Below are positions 8,549 to 16,474 of a DNA stretch of 64,000 nucleotides, in pieces. The position numbers and the translations under genes are program-made. Within the stretch, counting starts at the first letter, position 1. Every line of letters begins with the position of its first letter. The stretch spans positions 124,001 through 188,000 of the forward strand of contig JAEUVB010000013.1 of the NCBI GenBank assembly GCA_016786845.1. The letters run 5' to 3'. The notes beneath the pieces are model-generated. The model had not been told where the DNA came from. It did no database searches and saw only the letters and a list, made by a program, of their open reading frames with translations. This DNA comes from Chitinophagaceae bacterium (GTDB lineage: Bacteria > Bacteroidota > Bacteroidia > Chitinophagales > Chitinophagaceae).

Positions 8549-10663
8549 TTACTTCACGAGTTTCATCTCGTTCAGTAACCATCCGGCACCGCCAAATTTG
8601 TCGATCACAAATAAAGTATAGCGAACATCCAAGGTAATATTTCGGCATAGGTTAGGGTCGAATAAAATGTCACTCATGGTACCTTCCCAAATGCGATCGA
8701 AATTGGTACCGATCAATTCGCCTTTGGCATTGAGTACCGGGCTTCCAGAATTACCGCCGGTAGTATGGTTGGATGCCAGGAAAGCAATGGGTACCGTTTT
8801 GACACCATCAATTTCCACTGCATACTGACCATAATCTTTTTTAGCATACAGATCGAGCATTTTAGCCGGCAATGTAAATTCCTCTGCATTGGGATTATGC
8901 TTACGAACGGCACCGTCTAAAGTCGTTATGTGCGTATACCTCATCCCGTCTTGCGGCTTTACGCCTTCTACTTTTCCGTAGGTCAAGCGCAATGTTGAGT
9001 TGGCATCCGGATAAAATTGTTTGCCGGCATGATACTCCTGCAAGGCCAGAATATATTGACCATAGAGTCGATTCAGCGCCATGGCATTTGATTTCAGAAA
9101 CACCAGATTGCTTTTTTGCAGACTGTCGAAATAATGCCAGGTGACGTAAGCCGGATCAATTTGAATGACACCTTTCAAATCCTCTTTATTTCTCAGGGCC
9201 ACCAATTGTGCAAAACGTTCGGGTGAAGAGAGAAAAGAATGATCATAAGTCCAGTTTAGATGTGCGGCATCCGTATGAGTATTCCGGCCTATTCCCTCTT
9301 CGTATAATTTGAATAAAGCGGTACTGATTTCGCGATCGGTGTTCAGATCTATTGATTTATAAAAGCCCTTCATGTCGCGGGCATAAACGACCAAACTATC
9401 CAAATTGGACAAGGTATCTGCAGCCTTCATCATCAAAGGGTACATAGCAGCCTTCTTAATCACATCCGAGGACCATATCGCTTCGTTGATATATTCATTC
9501 AGCTTGACCGCATCTGCTTGTTTGGCATAGAGCGCTTTCATTTGGGCCAGAAGATTTCCATACTTCGATATTCTCTCTGTATTCCCATTCACCCATGAGG
9601 TAAAGGCGGCCTCTTCTTTTTTCTTTTTGTTGATGGCATCGTTGATTTTTAATCCCAACAATTCACCTTTCCACTTTTTATAATAGTTCGCGATACCGGC
9701 TTGTTTGGCAGCATAACGGATGAAATTTTCCTGACTGGCCTTCATGGAAGCTTCCATAATAGATAATCTTGTTTCGCGTATCCTGATTCTGGCGGGATCC
9801 AAAATTTCCATGATTTCGGCTACACCGTCGCTGGTCAAATATTCGGATGTGCGGCCGGGGAAACCATAAACCATAGTAAAGTCATTTTCCTTGACCCCGC
9901 CAATATTGACCGCCAGCGATCGACGCGGGTGATAAGGTTGATTGTCTTTCGCATAGGTTGCAGGTTTGTTTTCGCCATTGGCATAAATTCTGAAAACGCC
10001 AAAGTCTCCGGTATGTCTTGGCCAGGCCCAATTATCGGTATCACCGCCAAATTTGCCAATACCATTGGGCGGGAAAGCAACCAAACGGATATCGGTATAT
10101 TTCTCCATGAGGAAGAGATAATATTCATTTTCGTAATAGAATGATTTTACCAAGGTTTCGTAACCCGTTTCTTTGGCCATCTTTTTTTCGATTTCCGCGA
10201 TATTCGTCATCACGATACGGTTGCGGGTAGTATCGGGCATATTGGCATTTGTACCTTGCTTGACGGCAGCGGTAACATCATCGATGCGGACGATGAAGGT
10301 GACACTGAGGCCGGGACAAGGAATTTCCTCCTGATTATTTTTAGCGAAAAAGCCGTTGAGCAGATAATTGTTTTGCACACTGCTTAGGCCCTGAACCGTG
10401 CCATAACCACAATGATGATTGGTGAGCACGAGGCCCTGATCGGAAATCACCTCTCCGGTGCAGCCTCCTCCGAAGATGACAATCGCGTCCTTCAGGCTTC
10501 CTGCATTGATATCGTAAATATCTTTAGCGGTGATTTTCAGGCCCATGCTTTTCATTTCCTTTTCATTCATTTTTTCAAGGAGAAACGGGAGCCACATCCC
10601 TTCTTTGGCGATGGCTGAAGTGAGTGATAAAAAAAGAAACAGAAATAGCAGTCTAAATTTCAT
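8549..10663 (-). CDS. S46 family dipeptidyl-peptidase (DPP7/DPP11 type)
   Basis: A periplasmic serine exopeptidase that removes dipeptides from peptide N-termini, feeding amino-acid catabolism. The 704-residue product begins with a signal peptide (MKFRLLFLFLFLSLTSAIA). The catalytic His is in TNHHCGYG (about His84), the Asp is in or near DTDNWAWPRHTGDFG, and the nucleophile is in GGNSGSP (about Ser639). Eighteen residues after that Ser is an Arg (FDR). In characterised S46 enzymes Arg at this place marks Asp/Glu-specific DPP11 and Gly marks DPP7, so DPP11-like specificity is my inference from memory of the family. I rejected an upstream TTG (10690) because it overlaps the predicted -7 promoter box and lies outside the signal peptide. 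Confidence 0.93.
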   Translation of the reverse strand: MKFRLLFLFLFLSLTSAIAKEGMWLPFLLEKMNEKEMKSMGLKITAKDIYDINAGSLKDAIVIFGGGCTGEVISDQGLVLTNHHCGYGTVQGLSSVQNNYLLNGFFAKNNQEEIPCPGLSVTFIVRIDDVTAAVKQGTNANMPDTTRNRIVMTNIAEIEKKMAKETGYETLVKSFYYENEYYLFLMEKYTDIRLVAFPPNGIGKFGGDTDNWAWPRHTGDFGVFRIYANGENKPATYAKDNQPYHPRRSLAVNIGGVKENDFTMVYGFPGRTSEYLTSDGVAEIMEILDPARIRIRETRLSIMEASMKASQENFIRYAAKQAGIANYYKKWKGELLGLKINDAINKKKKEEAAFTSWVNGNTERISKYGNLLAQMKALYAKQADAVKLNEYINEAIWSSDVIKKAAMYPLMMKAADTLSNLDSLVVYARDMKGFYKSIDLNTDREISTALFKLYEEGIGRNTHTDAAHLNWTYDHSFLSSPERFAQLVALRNKEDLKGVIQIDPAYVTWHYFDSLQKSNLVFLKSNAMALNRLYGQYILALQEYHAGKQFYPDANSTLRLTYGKVEGVKPQDGMRYTHITTLDGAVRKHNPNAEEFTLPAKMLDLYAKKDYGQYAVEIDGVKTVPIAFLASNHTTGGNSGSPVLNAKGELIGTNFDRIWEGTMSDILFDPNLCRNITLDVRYTLFVIDKFGGAGWLLNEMKLVK

Positions 10664-10687
10664 TTTGTCGAGTATTTTCGTAAACTT

Positions 10688-10718
10688 CAAATTTAGCGAT
10701 TCAGACCCGATTCTACAA
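10688..10718 (-). promoter_or_regulatory. Bacteroidota-type promoter of the S46 peptidase gene
   Basis: On the minus strand TTG (10718-10716) is followed after 20 bases by TAAATTTG (10695-10688), a match to the Bacteroidota -33 TTG / -7 TAnnTTTG promoter. The expected start of transcription is about 10682, leaving a leader of about 20 bases before the ATG at 10663. It sits in the short divergent gap with tdk. This is a consensus match only. Confidence 0.55.
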
Positions 10719-11281
10719 TGTTTATAGAACCTATCATACGTAATTCAAAAAAAGGCTGGATCGAGGTGGTGTGCGGTTCCATGTTTAGTGGCAAGACCGA
10801 AGAACTGATTCGTCGCCTTCGACGGGCTCAGATTGCCAATCAGAAAGTGGAGATTTACAAGCCGACCACAGATACCCGCTACGATGAAAATGATGTGGTA
10901 TCGCACAACGACAATCGAATACCCAGCATACCGGTAGCCAATTCGCAGCAAATTCTTTTATTGGCCGGCGATGTGCATGTGATTGGTATCGATGAGGCAC
11001 AATTTTTCGACGAAGAGATGCCACAGGTAGCGGCTCAACTGGCGGTGCGGGGCATACGCGTCATCATTGCCGGTCTGGATATGGATTTTCTGGGTCGACC
11101 GTTTGGCCCCATGCCTAATGCCTTAGCTATAGCCGATTATGTAACCAAGCTGCATGCCATTTGTGTGGTTTGCGGAGACATTGCGAATTACAGTTACCGC
11201 AAAACCATTTCTGATGCTACGGTGCTCTTAGGGGAGACGGATGTGTATGAGCCGAGATGCAGGACGTGTTATCATTTGTAA
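10718..11281 (+). CDS. tdk: Thymidine kinase, type II
   Basis: Phosphorylates thymidine to dTMP with ATP in the pyrimidine salvage pathway, in the cytoplasm. The 187-residue length is normal for type II TK. The P-loop is GSMFSGKT (residues 20-27), the Walker-B-like and catalytic acid segment is [11 protein letters not shown], the lasso region holds the substrate-binding aromatic residues, and the structural zinc site is formed by CVVCGD and the C-terminal CRTC. It is divergent from the S46 peptidase with overlapping promoter regions, and it is not in an operon. Identification is secure. Confidence 0.96.
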   Translation: MFIEPIIRNSKKGWIEVVCGSMFSGKTEELIRRLRRAQIANQKVEIYKPTTDTRYDENDVVSHNDNRIPSIPVANSQQILLLAGDVHVIGIDEAQFFDEEMPQVAAQLAVRGIRVIIAGLDMDFLGRPFGPMPNALAIADYVTKLHAICVVCGDIANYSYRKTISDATVLLGETDVYEPRCRTCYHL

Positions 11282-11294
11282 ATAATCGTTCCTT

Positions 11295-11321
11295 CTGAAC
11301 AATATCTATCCCTATGTTCAG
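11295..11321. terminator. Weak inverted repeat between tdk and the zinc-ribbon gene
   Basis: CTGAACA (11295-11301) pairs with TGTTCAG (11315-11321) across a 13-base loop in the gap between two convergent genes. There is no strong T-tract on either side, so it is at best a weak bidirectional terminator. Confidence 0.3.
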
Positions 11322-11323
11322 CT

Positions 11324-11545
11324 TTATAGCGCGACCGTTACCGGTGTTTCTGCACTTTGTTGTTCTGAACCGCGGTCGTAGTTCTCCACCACTCTTTCTT
11401 TAATGGGTTCGGTATATGATATGGTACAACTCCCGCCTTCGCAGCAACTGGTGCTGCTTTGGCGACAAACAGGGCAGGTAGAGTTGCCACGAATTTCAAC
11501 AAACTGGACGACTTGTCCGCAATAATTACATCGGGTGTGAGACAT
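11324..11545 (-). CDS. Small zinc-ribbon protein
   Basis: 73 residues starting MSHTRCNYCGQVVQF. The frame is open up to 11809, but the first 88 residues of that longer version look non-coding, and the ATG at 11545 lies right before the first Cys pair, so I chose it. The visible metal-binding pattern is CNYC, then CPVC about 20 residues on, then a Cys-rich tail (SCCEGGSC). The first two pairs fit a zinc ribbon; the extra cysteines could hold a second metal or be redox-active. No catalytic motif is present. It is convergent with tdk. The 276 bases upstream to the next stop hold nothing else I recognise. Confidence 0.55.
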   Translation of the reverse strand: MSHTRCNYCGQVVQFVEIRGNSTCPVCRQSSTSCCEGGSCTISYTEPIKERVVENYDRGSEQQSAETPVTVAL

Positions 11546-11821
11546 TGGATTGATTTTTAAATGTGTCTTCGAAAGTCCACTATTTAATTTGTTCTCTAGC
11601 GGGAAGTAATGCACAGCGGTGTATAAATGATTGAACGCTTTGAGGTTCAATGGTCTAGGAAATTTAATCGAGGGAAACACTCGATTCTGGTTGTACACAA
11701 GGGTGTCGATAAGTATTAAAATACAGAATCTATTCAGACTATAACCTGCATTGGAAGCAATTTCCGGAATAAATCCGTATCCAAAATCGGCGACAAATTT
11801 GCCTCCCAACTATCCGACAAC

Positions 11822-13405
11822 CTAAAGTCCTAGCATGATTTTCTGAGTGACCGAACCCTTTTCAGTTTTCAATGTCACAAAATAAATTCCGGAAGGCCAC
11901 TTGGAAAGATCGAGCGATTCGGCAAAATGAGTTTTGGTACTGATACGCAATGTTTTCCCTAATGTGTTGAATATTTCCAATTGACCGTTTTGTGTAGAAC
12001 GAATTTCAACCATACCGCTGCTTGGATTGGGAAAAATATTTAGAAAGACTTTAGAATCCGGTTCTGGTATGGATAATGGCGCATCGCACATGCTGGATTT
12101 CCTTCTGACATCATGCTGAAACATTAGCCAATCCGGACCGTGCCCTGCACCGGCAGAAATCATATAAGCCCGTCCATAGTTATTTTGAAAATTAGGATAC
12201 TCGGTATCGCCGCCCACCAGAAAAATATCAATCATACCATCGTGATCAAAATCGGAAATGAGGGGGGCATGATTGATGTCGAATGCCTTACCGATGTGTG
12301 CTTCTAAATCCAAATCCCAGATGAGCGTTCCGCTCGCCCCATTGAGCACATAGACTTTACCCTTGTTGGTTCCGAAAACAATATCCAACATTTGATCTCC
12401 ATTAATATCGGAAACTGCTACTCCACGGAAAGTTTGCCCGACGCCGGGAATGGAATAATACCACATCAATGAGCCGGTATTAGACAAAACCCCTACGCCA
12501 TAACCGTCACAAAAAATAACGTCGCAGCTACCATCTTGATTTACATCGGCGAGGGTGACCGGAGCACCTACATACACACTAGCTTGGTAGGTCCATAGGA
12601 TGCTGCCATTCTCACCGTTGAGCGCATAAATTTTTCCGTTGTAATCGCCAATCACCAGTTCGGGCTTTCCATCATTGTCAAAATCGGAGATGGCTGTACC
12701 GTGATAAGTATAATCGGACACCGGCACTGACCATAGCAAGGTTTGATCATTACCGCGATAGGCGTAGATGCGACTGGTATCCGGACTATAAGCCCAGGTG
12801 GCAACTACAAAATCCAATTGTCCGTTGCCATCCAGATCCACAATCGTGGGAGCTGTCTGTACCCATGAATTGGAAAATACTGTCTTGGTCCATGCCACCG
12901 ATCCGTCTTCCGCATTGAAGCACATGACCTTGCCATCGAAGCCGCCATGCAGAATTTCAGGTTTGCCGTCATTATCGATATCCGCGATGGAAGGTGGAGA
13001 ATCACTTCCTCCTGTAGGTGTTTGCCATTTCACATCACCGTTCTTACCTCTGAAGCAAAATGTTTTTGGATTACAGGATGAAGGAACCACGACATCCATA
13101 GTGTCATCATTATCTACATCGTAGATCAGCATGGCTACATCATTGCATCCTTCTGCAGCAGAAGATTTCGCATTATACTTCCATTGCAATGTTCCGTTTT
13201 CAGCATTCAGTGCATAGATACAACTGTCGTTGCGATAGCATCCAAAAACGATTTCCATCGTTCCGTCTTTATCAATATCGCCTGCGGCAGATTGGCCAAA
13301 GCTGGAATCTAAGACATCGAACCACCATTTAATTTGCGGGGTTTGAGCAAAAATATTTTGATGTAATGCAAAACAAAAGAACAGAAAGATGGTAGCCTTT
13401 TTCAT
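11822..13405 (-). CDS. Secreted FG-GAP/PQQ-like beta-propeller protein with T9SS type A sorting domain
   Basis: A 527-residue exported protein. The start at 13405 gives the signal peptide MKKATIFLFFCFALHQNIFAQ. From about residue 25 to 430 there are about nine repeats combining ADIDKDGTMEIVFG-type calcium-loop FG-GAP/VCBS motifs (D-x-D-x-D-G) with PQQ-like strands (YALNAENGTLQWKY), indicating a beta-propeller of seven to nine blades. The last 80 residues are a T9SS type A sorting domain (IFPNPSSGMVEIR, then GIYFVTLKT), which directs outer-membrane secretion and often surface attachment. The ligand is unknown; adhesion or binding is a family-level guess. It is a single-gene unit. Confidence 0.9.
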   Translation of the reverse strand: MKKATIFLFFCFALHQNIFAQTPQIKWWFDVLDSSFGQSAAGDIDKDGTMEIVFGCYRNDSCIYALNAENGTLQWKYNAKSSAAEGCNDVAMLIYDVDNDDTMDVVVPSSCNPKTFCFRGKNGDVKWQTPTGGSDSPPSIADIDNDGKPEILHGGFDGKVMCFNAEDGSVAWTKTVFSNSWVQTAPTIVDLDGNGQLDFVVATWAYSPDTSRIYAYRGNDQTLLWSVPVSDYTYHGTAISDFDNDGKPELVIGDYNGKIYALNGENGSILWTYQASVYVGAPVTLADVNQDGSCDVIFCDGYGVGVLSNTGSLMWYYSIPGVGQTFRGVAVSDINGDQMLDIVFGTNKGKVYVLNGASGTLIWDLDLEAHIGKAFDINHAPLISDFDHDGMIDIFLVGGDTEYPNFQNNYGRAYMISAGAGHGPDWLMFQHDVRRKSSMCDAPLSIPEPDSKVFLNIFPNPSSGMVEIRSTQNGQLEIFNTLGKTLRISTKTHFAESLDLSKWPSGIYFVTLKTEKGSVTQKIMLGL

Positions 13406-13542
13406 AAACCTTGATTTAGAATAACAAGTTACTGAATTACTTGAAAGCACGAAAGAGTAATGCGACAAATACTAAAAATGGACAGCACAAATAATGATCT
13501 TTCCATCATTAAGCATTGAACATTCATCATTGAACATTGGCA

Positions 13543-14001
13543 CTAAGCGTGTTTCTTCCAATATCGTTTGCCATAGCCGCAGAAAATTTCTTCACCGGCT
13601 TTGATGTTGCGGGAGGCCAGAAGGCAAATGCCATCGCGGTCGTCGAGGGTGATGCGGGCATTGTTTCGAAAGACGCCGCCGGGATAGGCGCGGGCATCGT
13701 TGGCGTATTTGGCAAAACATTTGGTACGACCGGAATCTAAAATTTTGCCGTCGAGCATTTCGATAAAATAGCGATCCTGGTTTTTGGCCAGCCGGATTTC
13801 AATTTGCCGATCGGTGAGGACTTCACCTTTGAAAACAGAGACGATTTCTCCTTTATAGATATCGACGGCGGTGTGCAGACCGTTGCCGGCGCCGGGAATA
13901 TGCGATGGTGCGATATAGAGATAGTCGGATTCGGGCGCACCGACCTGATAGATCTCGTCGGTGACCAGGTCTTCTTCTGAGTCTTCGTAATGATTAAACA
14001 T
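13543..14001 (-). CDS. SET-domain protein (putative lysine methyltransferase)
   Basis: 152 residues forming a stand-alone SET fold. SHIPGAGNGLHTAVDI (about residues 33-48) is the G-x-G S-adenosylmethionine-binding start, KYANDARAY is the position of the NHS/NHC core motif (here AND), and AGEEIFCGYGKRYW is the C-terminal pseudoknot strand with the catalytic Tyr. There are no pre- or post-SET cysteines. SET proteins methylate lysines, mostly in eukaryotic histones; bacterial free-standing ones are scattered and their substrates mostly unknown. The gene looks GC-richer than its neighbours by eye, which could mean transfer. The next gene on the same strand (14035-14292) may be co-transcribed. Confidence 0.85.
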   Translation of the reverse strand: MFNHYEDSEEDLVTDEIYQVGAPESDYLYIAPSHIPGAGNGLHTAVDIYKGEIVSVFKGEVLTDRQIEIRLAKNQDRYFIEMLDGKILDSGRTKCFAKYANDARAYPGGVFRNNARITLDDRDGICLLASRNIKAGEEIFCGYGKRYWKKHA

Positions 14002-14034
14002 GGTGTGAGAAAATAGGCATGATGAATGGCGCTA

Positions 14035-14292
14035 TCAAGCGTTTGAGTTCTTTTTAGCGTTCAGAAACAGGATGATTTGAATGATGAAGAAGGTGGCCAG
14101 GGCTCCGATGGAGAAAATGGCTAAAAAATCGACCATACGAATTTGGCTATTGGCATTGAGGCGGATAAAATTTCCAATGGCCAGAATGAGTAAAATGCCG
14201 GTGGGTGCAAGGAGTTTTGTTTTCAATAGCGGGTCAATTTTGGGATGAAGAGCATCAAGGCCGGCGAAGATAAGGCCGGAAAGGGAAACCAA
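14035..14292 (-). CDS. Small membrane protein, function unknown
   Basis: 85 residues with probably three hydrophobic segments (near residues 2-12, 28-45 and 55-77) and a polar C-terminus (NAKKNSNA). I recognise no family. It ends 33 bp before the SET gene on the same strand and has a similar base composition, so the two could form one transcript. Residue pattern and neighbour context support a real gene, but nothing indicates its role. Confidence 0.55.
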   Translation of the reverse strand: MVSLSGLIFAGLDALHPKIDPLLKTKLLAPTGILLILAIGNFIRLNANSQIRMVDFLAIFSIGALATFFIIQIILFLNAKKNSNA

Positions 14293-14519
14293 AAGGCATG
14301 TTTTGGCACGTCTGTAATTCCTAACTATAAGGTAATTTCCCGAGTTATGGGTTTAAAGGCTCCAGTTATAAAGTTGGGTGATATATCCCATTTACATCCG
14401 ATACCTTGCAGTATCAAGCATTCAACAGCAATACGATTGGATCACAACACAAATATTTAAGGCGTTTAAAAATGTAAAAAGCCTATCCCCCCGTTAGCGA
14501 TGAAAAATAACCTATCACG

Positions 14520-14561
14520 GCCGGTCACTTTTCCTTATCCGAAAGTTGGCCGGCTTTTTTT
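14520..14561 (+). terminator. Rho-independent terminator on the plus strand with no clear upstream gene
   Basis: GCCGGTCAC (14520-14528) pairs, with a G-U pair and one bulge, with GTTGGCCGGC (14545-14554); inner bases CTTTTC/GAAAG extend the stem, and seven T follow. Shape and T-tract fit a plus-strand terminator, yet the two genes to the left are on the minus strand. It could end a small RNA lying in 14293-14519. Confidence 0.6.
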
Positions 14562-14577
14562 GTGGGAAAAATGAGAT

Positions 14578-14877
14578 TTGGACCCGTTGCAAGAGCGAGT
14601 TGCGTCGTTGCAAGAGCCAGTTGCGTCGTTGCAAGAGCCAGTTGCGTCATTGCAAGAGGCAGTTGCGTCATTGCAAGAGACAGTTGCGTCATTGCAAGAG
14701 CGAGTTACGTCATTGCAAGAGCGAGTTACGTCATTGCAAGAGGCAGTTGCGTCATTGCAAGAGCGAGTTGCGTCGTTGCAAGAGCGAGTTGCGTCGTTGC
14801 AAGAGGGAGTTTATTTATTTCAAAAAGGAAACCAGATCAAAAAATACTCTTACAAATGGTTAATTTTCAAAACATGA
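14578..14877 (+). CDS. Possible small coiled-coil (leucine-zipper heptad) protein encoded by a 21-bp repeat
   Basis: This frame (TTG start, 99 residues) reads about ten tandem copies of LQERVAS with changes mostly at the fourth residue (R, P, A, T, G). Set as a heptad, Val falls on position a and Leu on d, with Gln, Glu and Arg at e, f and g, which is the canonical parallel coiled-coil pattern. Variation between repeats is silent or mild in this frame (TCG/TCA serine codons; Ala/Thr). Against it: there is no ATG and it starts right after a terminator. Two other frames are also open through the repeat, as expected for a 21-base period; one has an ATG at 14571. It may be a relic of a longer coiled-coil gene. 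Confidence 0.35.
   Translation: MDPLQERVASLQEPVASLQEPVASLQEAVASLQETVASLQERVTSLQERVTSLQEAVASLQERVASLQERVASLQEGVYLFQKGNQIKKYSYKWLIFKT
14587..14811. repeat. 21-bp tandem repeat (minisatellite), ten full copies plus a partial
   Basis: The unit begins TTGCAAGAG and is 21 bases long. Ten complete units run from 14587 to 14796, with an eleventh broken off at about 14811. Differences are confined to a few positions: the two bases after TTGCAAGAG, one G/A in the GCG/ACG triplet and the last base G/A. Because the period is a multiple of three, all three forward frames stay open. There are no unique spacers, so it is not a CRISPR array. Confidence 0.95.
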
Positions 14878-14901
14878 TGGGTTGAACCCGAATCATTTCG
14901 A

Positions 14902-15546
14902 TTAATACCCTAATCCCAAATGCAATTGAATCATTTGATTTTGCCAAGGTTTAGTGGTATTGAGACTATTGATATTGGTGAGTCCGCCTACATAACGGAG
15001 GCCACAATTGACACGGATGAGGGGGGCCTTTCCACCGAACTGTACCCAAACACCGCCGATAATTTTATAGTCTTGTTGGTTAATGATGCGGACACCGCTT
15101 TTCAAAATCTGATTTTTATCGGCCACCCCGATATTGGCCGTAAACTCAGGCCCCACCTGCAACCACAGCCAAGGGAGGGGCTTGATATTCAAAAGCAAAG
15201 GCAGGGAAATGGTATTGAACTTAAATGACCCGGCGTTTAAACTATCTTCGGCCTTGCGATAATATTGTTTGTAAATGCCATAGAAGGTAGAATCGGTCAC
15301 GATATGGTTTTGGGTCCAAACCGCTTCAATCTGTATGCCCAGTAAACGCTTATTCAAATGTGCAAAGAAGCCGGCATGCGGATCGGTACTGATTTGGTTT
15401 TTCAACCCGGCACCCGTGACCACATTGGCATTGAGTCCGCCTTTGATGCCCACACCGAGATCGATGCCAAACTTTTCTTTGGCCTGAGCGGAAATGGATA
15501 AAAACAAAAGGAATAATATGCAGGATATTTTGCCGTGAGTAAACAT
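14902..15546 (-). CDS. PorT-like outer-membrane beta-barrel protein
   Basis: 214 residues with a signal peptide (cleavage likely after SISAQA) and then alternating hydrophobic/polar strands with glycine-aromatic turns (GVGIKGGLNANV, then GFFAHLNKRLLGIQIEAVW). It ends in a strand with aromatic last residue (IQLHLGLGY), as expected for an outer-membrane barrel recognised by the BAM machinery. The pattern fits the outer-membrane beta-barrel family PF13568 (PorT-like), very common in Bacteroidota, usually of unknown function. It is the last minus-strand gene before dcd and a single transcription unit. Confidence 0.82.
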   Translation of the reverse strand: MFTHGKISCILFLLFLSISAQAKEKFGIDLGVGIKGGLNANVVTGAGLKNQISTDPHAGFFAHLNKRLLGIQIEAVWTQNHIVTDSTFYGIYKQYYRKAEDSLNAGSFKFNTISLPLLLNIKPLPWLWLQVGPEFTANIGVADKNQILKSGVRIINQQDYKIIGGVWVQFGGKAPLIRVNCGLRYVGGLTNINSLNTTKPWQNQMIQLHLGLGY

Positions 15547-15807
15547 ATCGTAAAAATAATAATTTATTTCCGAATGTGATTACATGCCGGTGAATTAATC
15601 CTGATGAAACGGGATTTCATGGAGGGGCAGCTGGTTAAGTTGTAGGCGCTCCAAATTCAAGGAAGCGTTGAAGGGAAAGTACTTTGGTACAGCCCTTTGA
15701 CGCTGACGCCGAAGTTGGAGATGCATACAACTAGTGCATACAGATATGATTTGATGACTGGACCGGTAAAACAAATGCACGTTAAACAGCTGGCCCTCAG
15801 TATAAGA
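15547..15807. other. Intergenic region with no recognisable gene
   Basis: About 310 bases separate the barrel gene from dcd; short open frames here have no credible composition or start. It must hold the promoter of the minus-strand barrel gene. I see no RNA gene or repeat in it. Confidence 0.5.
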
Positions 15808-15839
15808 TTTGCAGGAATAGCCCTCCCCGATTACCTTTG
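15808..15839 (+). promoter_or_regulatory. Bacteroidota-type promoter of dcd
   Basis: TTTG (15808-15811) and TACCTTTG (15832-15839) are separated by 20 bases, matching the TTG / TAnnTTTG consensus. The expected transcription start is about 15846, 14 bases before the ATG. Confidence 0.6.
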
Positions 15840-15859
15840 CGCAAAATCAAAAGTAATCC

Positions 15860-16396
15860 ATGATCTTATCCGACTTACGCATATTGGAAGAAATAGAAAA
15901 AGGCAGTATCAAAATAGAACCATACGACCGAAATTGTTTGGGAAGCAACTCCTATGACGTGCATTTGGGCAAGCATCTGGCCACCTATGTCGATCAGGAA
16001 TTGGATGCGAAAAAACACAATACCATCGCGCATTTCGACATCCCGGAAGAGGGATTTGTACTGCAGCCGGGGGCATTTTATTTGGGTGTAACCGAAGAAT
16101 ATACTGAAACCCATGAACATGTACCCTTTTTGGAAGGCAAGTCGAGCACGGGTCGATTGGGTATAGACATCCATGCGACCGCCGGTAAAGGCGATGTTGG
16201 ATTTTGCGGTAACTGGACCCTGGAAATTTCGGTAAAGTTGCCGGTACGGATCTATGCCGGCATGCCGATCGGACAGCTCATTTATTTTCCGGTAGACGGG
16301 GAAATTGAAGTGAAATACAACAATAAAGCCGGAGCTAAATACAGCGGACAACCCAAGCGTCCTGTAGAAAGCATGATGTGGAAAAACGCCTTTTAG
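15860..16396 (+). CDS. dcd: dCTP deaminase
   Basis: Deaminates dCTP to dUTP, the main route to dTMP precursors; cytoplasmic trimer of the dUTPase superfamily. The 178-residue length is normal. GSNSYDVHLG (residues 29-37), EGKSSTGRLGIDIHAT (92-107, the Ser-Ser-x-Gly-Arg phosphate-binding motif) and DVGFCGNWTLEI with the catalytic Glu at about 122 are all present. Whether it is a plain deaminase or the bifunctional DCD-DUT form cannot be decided by eye. It has its own promoter and is followed 78 bp later by ccmE. Confidence 0.96.
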   Translation: MILSDLRILEEIEKGSIKIEPYDRNCLGSNSYDVHLGKHLATYVDQELDAKKHNTIAHFDIPEEGFVLQPGAFYLGVTEEYTETHEHVPFLEGKSSTGRLGIDIHATAGKGDVGFCGNWTLEISVKLPVRIYAGMPIGQLIYFPVDGEIEVKYNNKAGAKYSGQPKRPVESMMWKNAF

Positions 16397-16438
16397 TGCG
16401 GATAGAAAATAAGCATAGGCTGTTTTACTGTGCTGATG

Positions 16439-16446
16439 TAACTTTG
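16439..16446 (+). promoter_or_regulatory. -7 promoter element before ccmE
   Basis: TAACTTTG matches TAnnTTTG; the expected transcription start is about 22 bases before the ATG of ccmE. No clean TTG lies about 20 bases upstream (nearest is TGTTTT at 16420), so this is a partial match. Confidence 0.4.
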
Positions 16447-16474
16447 AAACTTATCGATTAACAGACGATAGCAT

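Noticed and set aside
11546..11809. N-terminal extension of the zinc-ribbon protein
   Set aside because: The extra 88 residues look like translated intergenic DNA; the ATG at 11545 lies right before the zinc motif.
14587..14811. CRISPR array
   Set aside because: Units are directly abutting, with no unique spacers and no cas genes.
14546..14885. Two other forward frames through the 21-bp repeat (one with ATG at 14571, VARASC repeats; one with Cys-Lys-Ser repeats)
   Set aside because: A 21-base unit keeps all frames open. These give Cys/Arg-rich repeats with no structural sense, while the heptad frame has the coiled-coil pattern.
15595..15780. 61-residue minus-strand frame upstream of dcd
   Set aside because: Composition rich in Gln, Arg and His without a fold; no convincing start.
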